DNA of 19,488 bases. It comes from JANMAT01 sp031359995. GTDB lineage: Bacteria; Actinomycetota; Acidimicrobiia; Acidimicrobiales; Ilumatobacteraceae. The stretch covers positions 1 to 19,488 of the forward strand of contig JANMAT010000010.1 in assembly GCA_031359995.1 (NCBI GenBank), given 5' to 3'. The notes beneath the pieces are model-generated. The model was not told the DNA's origin, searched no databases, and was given only the letters and a program-made list of their open reading frames with translations. Positions 9,264 to 15,988 of this stretch are shown piece by piece. Each line of letters starts with the position of its first letter. Within the stretch, counting starts at the first letter, position 1. Made by a program: the position numbers and the translations under genes.

Positions 9264-10121
9264 CTACGACTGGGCCGAGTCGTGCCACGACCCGACGACC
9301 CTCTTGCTGATGAGGCCGAAGACCCAGAACACCACGAGACCGAGCAGGACGGCCAGGATCATCGTGCCGAACATCTGCTCGGACTGCAGGCGCAGCTGGT
9401 AGTTGTTGATGAGCACGCCCAGACCGGGCTTGCCCTGGCGGAAGAAGAAGTCGCCCACGATGGCGCCGATCACCGACAGACCGGCCGAGATGCGCAGGCC
9501 GGTGAAGATCGACGGCAGCGCGGCGGGCAGCTGCAGCTTGCGCAGCCGGGTCCAGCGGCTCACACCGTGCAGGGTGAACAGGTCGTGGTGCCCCCGATCG
9601 ACCGACTTCAGGCCGAACAGCGTGTTGGCGATGATCGGGAACAGGGCGATGATCACGCACACGATCACGCGTGACTGGAAGTTGAAGCCGAACCAGAAGC
9701 CGATCAGCGGCACCAGCGCCAGGATCGGCACGGTCTGCAGGGCCACGGCGTACGGATAGGTCGCCGTCTCGACCCACTTGGCCTGGCTCATCACGATGGC
9801 CCCGGTCATGCCGATGAGGATGGCGATGGCCAGGCCGAGCATGGCCACCCGGGTGCTGAGCCACAGCGCATCGAGCAGCGGGTGCAGGTTGTTCCACTTC
9901 AGGAACGCGACCTCGATCACCTTGTGGGGCGCCGGCAGCAGGAAGCGCCGCTTCGGCTTCAACACGACGTAGCGGAAGAAGTACCAGACGCCGATGAACA
10001 GCACGAACACGACCGTGGGGCCCACGATCTGGGCCACCCTCGACGCACCCGACGAGGACGAGGACGGAGGCGGGGGCGCGTCGGCGGCGACCGCAGCGGC
10101 GGGGAATGAGTCGACGCTCAT
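9264..10121 (-). CDS. ABC transporter permease (SsuC/TauC/ThiX type)
   Basis: A 285-residue membrane protein of the BPD_transp_1 family. After a Pro/Ser-rich cytoplasmic N-terminus (1-28) come a first helix (about 32-50) and further helices at about 90-111, 122-143, 150-171, 212-224 and 251-271. The cytoplasmic EAA loop that docks on the ATPase spans about 186-212 (GVSRWTRLRKLQLPAALPSI), as in nitrate/sulfonate/pyrimidine-precursor importers. A single permease gene suggests a homodimer. ATG 10121 overlaps the ATPase stop by 4 bases. It works with the ATPase upstream and the lipoprotein downstream. Confidence 0.93.
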   Translation of the reverse strand: MSVDSFPAAAVAADAPPPPSSSSSGASRVAQIVGPTVVFVLFIGVWYFFRYVVLKPKRRFLLPAPHKVIEVAFLKWNNLHPLLDALWLSTRVAMLGLAIAILIGMTGAIVMSQAKWVETATYPYAVALQTVPILALVPLIGFWFGFNFQSRVIVCVIIALFPIIANTLFGLKSVDRGHHDLFTLHGVSRWTRLRKLQLPAALPSIFTGLRISAGLSVIGAIVGDFFFRQGKPGLGVLINNYQLRLQSEQMFGTMILAVLLGLVVFWVFGLISKRVVGSWHDSAQS

Positions 10122-10879
10122 ACGTGGGCACCCCGCAGGGCGGCCGACACCGCGCCGGTGAGCTCGGCGAAGGCCGGTTCGAAGCGGACCTCGGGCACCC
10201 GGGGGTAGGGGAACGGCACGTCGAAGCCGGCGACGATGCGGCCGGGACGCGACGACATGACGAGCACGCGCGTCGACAGGAACACCGCCTCGTAGATCGA
10301 GTGGGTGATGAACAGGCCGGCAAAACCCTCGTGCACGAAGAGCCGCAGCAGCTCGTCGTTGAGGCGCTCACGCGTGATCTCGTCGAGGGCACCGAAGGGC
10401 TCGTCGAACAGGAACACGCCCGGCTTCATGGTGAGGGCGCGCGCCAGCGAGGCCCGCATCTTCATGCCACCCGACAGCGACTTCGGGAAGTGCTGCTCGA
10501 AGCCGCGCAGGCCCACCAGGTCGATCGCCTCGGCGGCCAGGGCGCGGCGCTCGGCCCGGCCCACACCGTGCAGTTCGGCCAGCAGTTCCACGTTGCCCGT
10601 GACGTTGCGCCACGGCAGCAGCGTGGCGTCCTGGAACACGTAGCCGAGTCGGTCACGGTCGACAGCGACCGAACCCCCGCTGGCCGGCGTGAGGCCCGAC
10701 GCGATGCGCAGCAGGGTCGACTTGCCGCAGCCCGACGGCCCCACGACGGTGACGAACTCGCGGGGGCCCACCGAGAAGGTGGTGTCCTTCAGGGCCTCGG
10801 TGCCGTCCGGGAACGTCATGGCCACCTTGTCGAAGGCCAGCGTCGCACCCGTGACGACCGGTGCGTGTGCGGTGCTCAA
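10118..10879 (-). CDS. ABC transporter ATP-binding protein (SsuB/TauB type), TTG start
   Basis: A 253-residue ATPase that powers the adjacent importer. It has Walker A GPSGCGKST (47-55), Q-loop Q83 in YVFQDATLLPWRNV, signature SLSGGM (134-139), Walker B VFLFDEPFGALD (155-166) and switch H193 in ITHS. The ATLLPWRNV segment after the Q-loop is typical of the nitrate/sulfonate/taurine group. The start is inferred as TTG 10879, whose last bases overlap the SDR stop (TTGA); no ATG or GTG lies suitably between the SDR end and the conserved domain. The frame stays open upstream into the SDR gene, but that part is not ABC-like. The stop overlaps the permease start by 4 bases. Confidence 0.93.
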   Translation of the reverse strand: MSTAHAPVVTGATLAFDKVAMTFPDGTEALKDTTFSVGPREFVTVVGPSGCGKSTLLRIASGLTPASGGSVAVDRDRLGYVFQDATLLPWRNVTGNVELLAELHGVGRAERRALAAEAIDLVGLRGFEQHFPKSLSGGMKMRASLARALTMKPGVFLFDEPFGALDEITRERLNDELLRLFVHEGFAGLFITHSIYEAVFLSTRVLVMSSRPGRIVAGFDVPFPYPRVPEVRFEPAFAELTGAVSAALRGAHV

Positions 10880-11649
10880 TGCATCACCATCCCCCCGGAG
10901 ACGTTGAACGCCTGTCCGGTGCAGTAGCTCGATCCGTCCGACGCCAGGAACAGCGCCATGGCGGCCACGTCGTCGGTGCCGGCCAGGCGGCCGAGGGGTG
11001 ACTTCGCCGTCCACGCCGCCACCATCTCGGGCGTGCGCGTGGCCGTGCCCATCTCGGTCAGCACGTAGCCCGGGCAGATGCAGTTCACGTTGATGGCCGA
11101 CGGGCCCAGCTCCATGGCACACACCCGCGTGAAGGCGATGACCGCGGCCTTCGACGCGCAGTAGTGGGCCTCGCCCGGCGAGCCGAGCTTGCCGCCCATG
11201 CTGGCCATGTTGATGATGCGGCCGCCACCGCGGGCCTGCATGGCCGGCACCGCCGCCTGGGTGGTGAGCAGCATGGAGCGCACGTTCACGTCGAAGGTGA
11301 GGTCCCAGTCCTCGACGCTGATGTCGAGGACATCGGCGAACCGCAGCACGCCGGCGTTGTTGACGAGGATGTCGAGACCGCCCAGGGCCTCGATGGCGTC
11401 GGCCATGCCCCGTCGTGCGTCGGCCGGATCACGCAGATCGGCGGCGACGGCCGCGGCGCCCATGGCCGTCGCGGTGGCCCGGACGTCGTCGGCCAGCACG
11501 TCCAGCAGCACGACGCGTGCGCCGGCACCGGCGAGCGTGCGGGCGATCTCGGCGCCGATGCCGCGCGCGGCTCCGGTCACCACTGCGAGCCGCCCCTGGA
11601 GCGGCACCGGGGTGCCGGTCGTGGCCGGCTGCGTGGTGCTCATGGTCAT
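10876..11649 (-). CDS. Short-chain dehydrogenase/reductase (SDR), classical type
   Basis: A 257-residue NAD(P)-dependent oxidoreductase. The cofactor motif TGAARGIG is at residues 25-32, with D50 at the end of the second strand (VVLLD) favouring NAD(H). The NNAG motif is at 97-100, and the catalytic triad S150, Y163, K167 lies in NMAS and YCASK. The PG motif (CPGYVLTEMG, 192-201) and the C-terminal GGMV are also typical. ATG 11649 is used; ATG 11643 is an alternative. It is the first gene of the transporter operon and overlaps the ATPase by 4 bases, so its substrate is probably the imported compound or a product of it. A -10-like box lies just upstream. Confidence 0.93.
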   Translation of the reverse strand: MTMSTTQPATTGTPVPLQGRLAVVTGAARGIGAEIARTLAGAGARVVLLDVLADDVRATATAMGAAAVAADLRDPADARRGMADAIEALGGLDILVNNAGVLRFADVLDISVEDWDLTFDVNVRSMLLTTQAAVPAMQARGGGRIINMASMGGKLGSPGEAHYCASKAAVIAFTRVCAMELGPSAINVNCICPGYVLTEMGTATRTPEMVAAWTAKSPLGRLAGTDDVAAMALFLASDGSSYCTGQAFNVSGGMVMH

Positions 11650-11659
11650 CGCGAGCACC

Positions 11660-11665
11660 AACCTA
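11660..11665 (-). promoter_or_regulatory. Candidate -10 box (TAGGTT) for the SDR-ABC operon
   Basis: TAGGTT on the minus strand ends 10 bases before ATG 11649, predicting a leader of only a few bases. A short inverted repeat CGCAG/CTGCG (11671-11683) lies just upstream. It could be an operator or the weak terminator of the amidohydrolase gene. Confidence 0.4.
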
Positions 11666-11699
11666 GAAGACGCAGACCCTGCGCCCCGGTACCCGAACG

Positions 11700-12896
11700 T
11701 TAACGCTTTGTTTCGTCTGGAACGGCGACGAGACGGCCGGCCCGAACCACCACCCGCGGTGACGGAGCGAAGGCGATGGCGGCACGCGGTGACGCCGCAG
11801 GGAGGGCCATCAGGTCGGCCGGGCTACCGGCCCCCAGGGTGACCGGCTCGAGCCCGATGGCCCGGCGGGCGGCGTTGCTGACCGCCTCGTAGGCCTCGTC
11901 AGGGAGCAGGTGACCGGCGGTCACCAGCAGCGACGCCGCCTCCAGCGGATCGCCCCGGCCGACCAGGTTGAACGGGTCCTGCAGGTTGTCGCCTCCGGCG
12001 GCCACCACGACGCCGGCCCGCAGCAGCGGCCGCAACGCGGTCAGACCACGGGGTGTCGAGCGGCGATGGTCGCGGCCCTGCAGGAACAGGTTCGTCTGGG
12101 GCAGGGTGATCACGGCCACGCCGGCCTCGGCAACCTCGGCCGCCGTGTCGGCCTGCTCGACCTCGTCCTGCACGCCCAGGCTGCAGCAGTGGCTGGCGGC
12201 CACGCCGCGGCCGAAACCGGTGCGGCGCACCCAGGCCGCCATGGCGCGCAGGTCGGCGCTGTCGGCATCGAGGTTCTCGTCGGTGTGCAGGTCGACCGGA
12301 AGGTCGAGCTCGCCCGCCACCTCCAGGCAGTACGTCTGCATGCCCACGCGGTCGCCGGCCAGGTGCGGACAGCCGCCCACCACGTGGGCGCCGGCGGCCA
12401 TGGCCTCGCGCAGGAGCCCCCAGTCACCCCACGGCGCCACCAGGGCCACGACCTGCAGATCGACCAGGCCGGCCAGGCGCTCGCCCACGATGCCCAGCGC
12501 CTCGACGCAGCGCATGCCCACGTTGTCGGCCACGTCCACGTGGGTGCGGATGGCGGTCGTGCCGTTGGCCAGCAGGATGCGCGCCGCCCGCTCGGCCCGC
12601 TCGACGATGTCGTCGAGCGTCAGCCGTTCGCGGTACCGCCCCCAGGCTTCGACCGCGCCGACGAGATCACCGGTGGGGTTGGGCACGCGGTCGGCGGTGA
12701 GCGCCTTGTCGAGGTGGGCGTGCGGTTCGGCCAGCGCCGGTAGCAGGAGCCAACCACCCAGTTCGTACACGTCGTCGCCCGCCTCGGCGTCGAGGGTGCC
12801 GCCGAGCCCCACGGCGGCGATGCGACCGTCGGCGCAGCGCACGTCAAGGGTGGCTCCGGTGGCGTCGACACCGTTGCGCAGCAGCAGACCGGTCAC
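11700..12896 (-). CDS. Cytosine-deaminase-like amidohydrolase
   Basis: A 398-residue metal-dependent hydrolase of the CodA branch of the amidohydrolase superfamily. Metal ligands align with E. coli CodA: EPHAHLDKAL (H59, H61), DLHTDEN (H204, with proton-shuttling E207), ASHCCSLG (H236) and GGDNLQDPF (D303). VDLQVVA (Q148) matches the pyrimidine-binding glutamine of CodA, and THVDVAD is also shared. CodA has a second Asp after the catalytic Asp; here it is Asn (N304), a site known to influence substrate choice, so cytosine is not assured. Creatinine, isocytosine or other cyclic amidines are alternatives. GTG 12896 overlaps the upstream stop (GTGA), so translation is coupled to the flavin oxidoreductase. 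Confidence 0.9.
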   Translation of the reverse strand: MTGLLLRNGVDATGATLDVRCADGRIAAVGLGGTLDAEAGDDVYELGGWLLLPALAEPHAHLDKALTADRVPNPTGDLVGAVEAWGRYRERLTLDDIVERAERAARILLANGTTAIRTHVDVADNVGMRCVEALGIVGERLAGLVDLQVVALVAPWGDWGLLREAMAAGAHVVGGCPHLAGDRVGMQTYCLEVAGELDLPVDLHTDENLDADSADLRAMAAWVRRTGFGRGVAASHCCSLGVQDEVEQADTAAEVAEAGVAVITLPQTNLFLQGRDHRRSTPRGLTALRPLLRAGVVVAAGGDNLQDPFNLVGRGDPLEAASLLVTAGHLLPDEAYEAVSNAARRAIGLEPVTLGAGSPADLMALPAASPRAAIAFAPSPRVVVRAGRLVAVPDETKR

Positions 12897-13870
12897 AGGC
12901 CGACGCCGGGTAGCGGGCGCCGTTCCACGGGCTCGCCGAGGCGGGGGAAGACCTCTTCCATCATCAGGTGCATCTGCTCGTCGATCTCGGGTCGCGTGAG
13001 GCCGGGGTAGTCGAAGAACAGGCAGATGTGCTTCAGCGACAGCAGGTCGCGATGCATGCCGATGGTGTCGACCACGTCGTCGATGGAACCGACCACCTGC
13101 ACCTGCTCGCGGCGGGAGTCGTCGACGGTGGGGTGGTAGCCGTCGGGCACCGGCGAACCGTTGAACACGAGCACGCGGTCGGCGCCCGGGGCCGCCGGTT
13201 TCCCGATCTCGTCGCGGATCTCGGCAAAGCGGTCCCACTTCGCCTTCAGCGCTACGGGGTTGTTCAACCAGTAGACGGCGCGGTGCCCGGCGCGGAGCAC
13301 GTACTCGATGGTGTCGGGCGACGAGCACGCCTGATAGATGTCGATCGGCCGGCGCGGCTTGGGGATGAGCGTGAGGTCCTTCACCACGCTGCCGCGGTCG
13401 GGGATGCCGTCGGGCGGGAACGTGAAGTGCTTGCCGCGGAACTCGAAGCGCTCGTTGTACCAGGCGGCCTTGATGACCTCGATGGCCTCTTCGAACATCT
13501 CGCGGTTGCGGCGGTTGTGCTCGTCGGACATGGCGTTGTCACGCGAGGCGACCACGCCACCCAACGAGAACGTCTCGCGCGGCACGGTGCCGCGACCCAG
13601 ACCGAACTCCATGCGGCCGCCGGTGAGGATGTCGGCCAGGGCGAAGTCCTCGGCGAGGCGCAGCGGGTGCCACCCCTCGTACTGGAAGTGGTGCTCGGTC
13701 AGCCACATGGTGTCGAACCCGAGCCCGTCGGCCGTCCGGGCCCAGTGCAGCAGGTTCTCGTAGCACGCGATGCAGTCCGCGTTGCCGTACCGACGCTCCT
13801 TGGGGTGCACGGACGGATCGCCGGCATCGGGCATGGCCACCGTGCCGTAGAAGTTGGTGTCGACACGCAT
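12893..13870 (-). CDS. LLM-class flavin-dependent oxidoreductase with apparent internal deletion
   Basis: A 325-residue member of the luciferase-like (LLM) superfamily, which uses reduced FMN or F420. Recognisable blocks are WLTEHHFQYEG (about 56-66), WHPLRLAEDFALADILTGGR (67-86), MEFGLGRGTVPRE (87-99) and, later, PIDIYQACSSPDTIEY. In relatives as I remember them, about 30 residues containing a P-N-L-I-L-F-G-x-x-L-A-x-x-T-x-R-L-R-x-G-type strand separate EHHFQYEG from WHPLRLAED. Here the two blocks are fused without a frameshift, which would remove a strand and helix of the TIM barrel. The protein may be inactive, divergent or misassembled. ATG 13870 follows a -10-like box. It is coupled to the amidohydrolase. 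Confidence 0.88.
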   Translation of the reverse strand: MRVDTNFYGTVAMPDAGDPSVHPKERRYGNADCIACYENLLHWARTADGLGFDTMWLTEHHFQYEGWHPLRLAEDFALADILTGGRMEFGLGRGTVPRETFSLGGVVASRDNAMSDEHNRRNREMFEEAIEVIKAAWYNERFEFRGKHFTFPPDGIPDRGSVVKDLTLIPKPRRPIDIYQACSSPDTIEYVLRAGHRAVYWLNNPVALKAKWDRFAEIRDEIGKPAAPGADRVLVFNGSPVPDGYHPTVDDSRREQVQVVGSIDDVVDTIGMHRDLLSLKHICLFFDYPGLTRPEIDEQMHLMMEEVFPRLGEPVERRPLPGVGL

Positions 13871-13878
13871 CGCCGCGG

Positions 13879-13884
13879 AGGCTA
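13879..13884 (-). promoter_or_regulatory. Candidate -10 box (TAGCCT) for the LLM-amidohydrolase unit
   Basis: TAGCCT on the minus strand ends 8 bases before ATG 13870, in the 54-base gap after the Ntn-hydrolase gene. It fits the leaderless arrangement seen at other gene starts here and suggests that this pair has its own promoter. Confidence 0.4.
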
Positions 13885-13924
13885 GTTCGACGTCGTCGCG
13901 GCGGCCGGGGCCCGCCGCCGATGT

Positions 13925-15520
13925 TCACACGCCCGACGCAGAACCCACGACGGTGCGGGGGTCGGCCGCCCCGCTGAGCACGCCGTCGTCGCCCATCACG
14001 ATGGCGTGGGCGTGCCCGGCGCCGCTCGACAGGCGTTCGCTCGTCTGCACCTCGTGACCGCGGCGCGTCAGCCCCTCGGCCCACGCCGCCGGGGCGTCGT
14101 CCTCGAGCACCACCATCGGCCCGTTCGGGCGCTGCCACGTGTCGAAGCCGGTGCGTTCACCGGCCAGGACCCAGCGGGGCGAACCCACGGCGCTGGCCGG
14201 CGACTCGCCGTACTTCAGCAACCGGGTGATCACCTGCAACAGGATCTGGGGCTGGGCGTCGCCGCCCATGGTGCCGACCACGGCGGCGAGTCGACCGTCG
14301 GGGTGCGTCACCAGCGCGGGCGACAGCGTGTGGGTCGGGCGCTTGTTGGGAGCCAGTTCGCCGGGATGGCCGGGCACGAGCGAGAACCCCAGGCCGCGGT
14401 TGTGCAGGTTGATCCCGGTGGACGGTTCGAACAGGTGGCTGCCGAATCCGGACGCGTTCGACTGGATGAGCGATACGCCCATGCCGTCGCCGTCGACCAC
14501 GCACAGGTACGTCGTGTCGCCGTCGAGCGTGGGCGGCGCCGGCCACGTGGCCCGGCGGTCGAGCGAGATGGCGGCCCGGCGGGGGGCGAGGCGGGCCTCG
14601 CTCACCAGGGCGGGGCCGTCGGCGCCCTGCCACAGCACCTCGTCGCGGTCGTGGCCGGCGGCGATGGCCGCCTCGACCAGCAGGTAGGCCCAGTCGGGGT
14701 CGTCGACCGAAGCCGGGAGCGGCAGGCCGTCGGCGATCCACGCCGAGGCCACCGTGAGGTAGCCCTGCGACACCGGTGGGATGCTCCACAGCCGGTGCCC
14801 GTAGGCCTCGGCGGTGACCGGTTCGACCCACGCCGTCCACGGGCGGGCGAGGTCGTCGGCCGTGTAGTGGCCGTCGCCCAACCGCAGCAGACCCTCGCCG
14901 AACTCGCCCTCGTAGAACGCGGCCCGGCCGCCGGCGGCGATGGCCCGCAGGGTGCGGCCCACGCCCGGGCGGCGCACGCGGGCGCCGCGTCGGGTGGCCT
15001 GCCCCAGCAGCTCCTCGCTGCCCCGCTCGGGTCGGGGGGCGATGCTGGCGGCGAGGCTGGCCACCAGCAGGGGAGAGGCGGCGAAACCGTCCTCGGCCAG
15101 GCGGATGGCGGGCGCCAGCACCTGGTCCAGGCCGAGCCGGCCGAAGCGGGTGTGCAGGGACATCCACCCGTCGACGCAGCCGGGGATGGTGACGGTGCGG
15201 ATGTCGTGCTTGAAGGGCATCAGCTCGTGCCCCTCGGCCCGCAGCCGGTCGGGGTCGGCCCCGCTGCCGGCCACCCCGGCGGCGTCGAGCGCAACGGGCG
15301 CGACGTGGCCCGGCGAGTGCACCAGCACGAACAGGTCGCCGCCCAGCCCGCACAGGTGCGGGGCCACCACGGCCATGGCCGCGTTGGCGGCGATGGCGGC
15401 GTCCACGGCGTTGCCGCCCCGGGCCAGGGTGACGATGCCGGCGCTGGTGGCCTGCTGGTCGGCGGTGGCCACCAGGCCGCCGGTGCTCTGGGCGGTGGGG
15501 ACGGGAGCAGAAGGGGCCAT
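13925..15520 (-). CDS. Gamma-glutamyltransferase-family Ntn hydrolase
   Basis: A 531-residue precursor expected to cleave itself into two subunits. The predicted nucleophile is T336 in GDTTYLCVVDGDGMGVS, equivalent to the T-T-H-x-S-V-V-D block of GGT. Other family blocks are QQATSAGIVTLARGGNAVDA (22-41), GLGGDLF (58-64), LAEDGF (141-146) and the C-terminal region with GTMGGDAQPQILLQ. Classical GGT has a D-F-R-E-x-A-P motif whose Arg binds the glutamate carboxylate; the matching place here reads LDAAGVAGSGA, without Arg or Glu. A gamma-glutamyl substrate is therefore doubtful, and another amide is likelier. No signal peptide is visible, so it may be cytoplasmic. ATG 15520 follows a -10-like box. 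Confidence 0.9.
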   Translation of the reverse strand: MAPSAPVPTAQSTGGLVATADQQATSAGIVTLARGGNAVDAAIAANAAMAVVAPHLCGLGGDLFVLVHSPGHVAPVALDAAGVAGSGADPDRLRAEGHELMPFKHDIRTVTIPGCVDGWMSLHTRFGRLGLDQVLAPAIRLAEDGFAASPLLVASLAASIAPRPERGSEELLGQATRRGARVRRPGVGRTLRAIAAGGRAAFYEGEFGEGLLRLGDGHYTADDLARPWTAWVEPVTAEAYGHRLWSIPPVSQGYLTVASAWIADGLPLPASVDDPDWAYLLVEAAIAAGHDRDEVLWQGADGPALVSEARLAPRRAAISLDRRATWPAPPTLDGDTTYLCVVDGDGMGVSLIQSNASGFGSHLFEPSTGINLHNRGLGFSLVPGHPGELAPNKRPTHTLSPALVTHPDGRLAAVVGTMGGDAQPQILLQVITRLLKYGESPASAVGSPRWVLAGERTGFDTWQRPNGPMVVLEDDAPAAWAEGLTRRGHEVQTSERLSSGAGHAHAIVMGDDGVLSGAADPRTVVGSASGV

Positions 15521-15527
15521 GCCGCGC

Positions 15528-15533
15528 ACCGTA
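15528..15533 (-). promoter_or_regulatory. Candidate -10 box (TACGGT) for the GGT-like gene
   Basis: TACGGT on the minus strand ends 7 bases before ATG 15520, which places transcription start at or beside the start codon. It shares a 42-base divergent intergenic region with the box at 15550-15555. Confidence 0.45.
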
Positions 15534-15549
15534 GGCCGTCGCCACGCCC

Positions 15550-15555
15550 TACCCT
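15550..15555 (+). promoter_or_regulatory. Candidate -10 box (TACCCT) for the membrane protein pair
   Basis: TACCCT ends 7 bases before GTG 15563. The divergent gene's -35 position would fall on this box, so the two promoters are probably interdependent. Confidence 0.4.
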
Positions 15556-15562
15556 ACCTCGT

Positions 15563-15988
15563 GTGATCACCCGTGCGGGCGTGCGGTTCGCGACGTGGGC
15601 GACACCGGCGGGCGCCGCGGGCGTGGCCACCGGTGTGGCGTTGCCCTGGGCCCGGTCGGGCCGCCGCTGGCTGTCGGGCTACGACCTGGCCGGTGTGGCC
15701 CGCACGTTCGGGTTCGCCGGGTCGGCCCCGATGCGCGTCGGGGTCACCGCCTGGCTCGCCCTGCCCCTCGTCGCCTCCACCTCGGTCGCCCTCGCCCTCC
15801 TCGGGCGCACCCGCTGGGCCCTGCTACCTGGGGGACTGGTGGCTCTAGCCGGGTTCGGGGTCGGTGTGTGGATCGTCAAGAGCGCGCAAGGATCCTCGTA
15901 TCCGGGTGTGCTCCTGACGATCGTCAGTTCAGTCTTGGGTCTGGCCGGTGTGATCGCCGGCGTGGCCCGTACTTCTGGGAGGACCTGA
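15563..15988 (+). CDS. Small multi-pass membrane protein, unknown function
   Basis: A 141-residue hydrophobic protein from GTG 15563. Predicted membrane segments lie at about residues 10-28, 56-79, 84-104 and 115-136. Between the first two is an extracytoplasmic loop with LPWARSGRRWLSGYDLAG, a W-x-x-S-G-x-x-x-x-S-G-Y pattern found in small actinobacterial membrane proteins without assigned function. No enzymatic motif is visible. It is the first gene of a pair: its stop shares one base with the ATG of the next gene (TGATG), so they are translationally coupled and probably work together at the membrane. Confidence 0.75.
   Translation: MITRAGVRFATWATPAGAAGVATGVALPWARSGRRWLSGYDLAGVARTFGFAGSAPMRVGVTAWLALPLVASTSVALALLGRTRWALLPGGLVALAGFGVGVWIVKSAQGSSYPGVLLTIVSSVLGLAGVIAGVARTSGRT
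15977..15982 (+). promoter_or_regulatory. Shine-Dalgarno (GGGAGG) for the gene at 15988
   Basis: GGGAGG inside the end of the upstream gene, 5 bases before ATG 15988. Together with the TGATG junction it supports the chosen start against earlier in-frame codons. Confidence 0.5.

Noticed and set aside
7912..9402. Long plus-strand frame opposite the substrate-binding lipoprotein
   Set aside because: The minus strand has a lipobox, a solute-binding domain and a Shine-Dalgarno. The plus frame is a GC-driven shadow.
12893..13870. RutA-type pyrimidine monooxygenase
   Set aside because: The block pattern (WHPLRLAEDFA, TGGRMEFGLGRG) fits the broad LLM group rather than RutA, and no rutB-F partners are nearby.
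14006..15988. Long plus-strand frame covering the GGT-like gene and running into the small membrane protein
   Set aside because: Only the last 142 codons (from 15563) are a plausible protein. The earlier part is antisense to an intact Ntn hydrolase.
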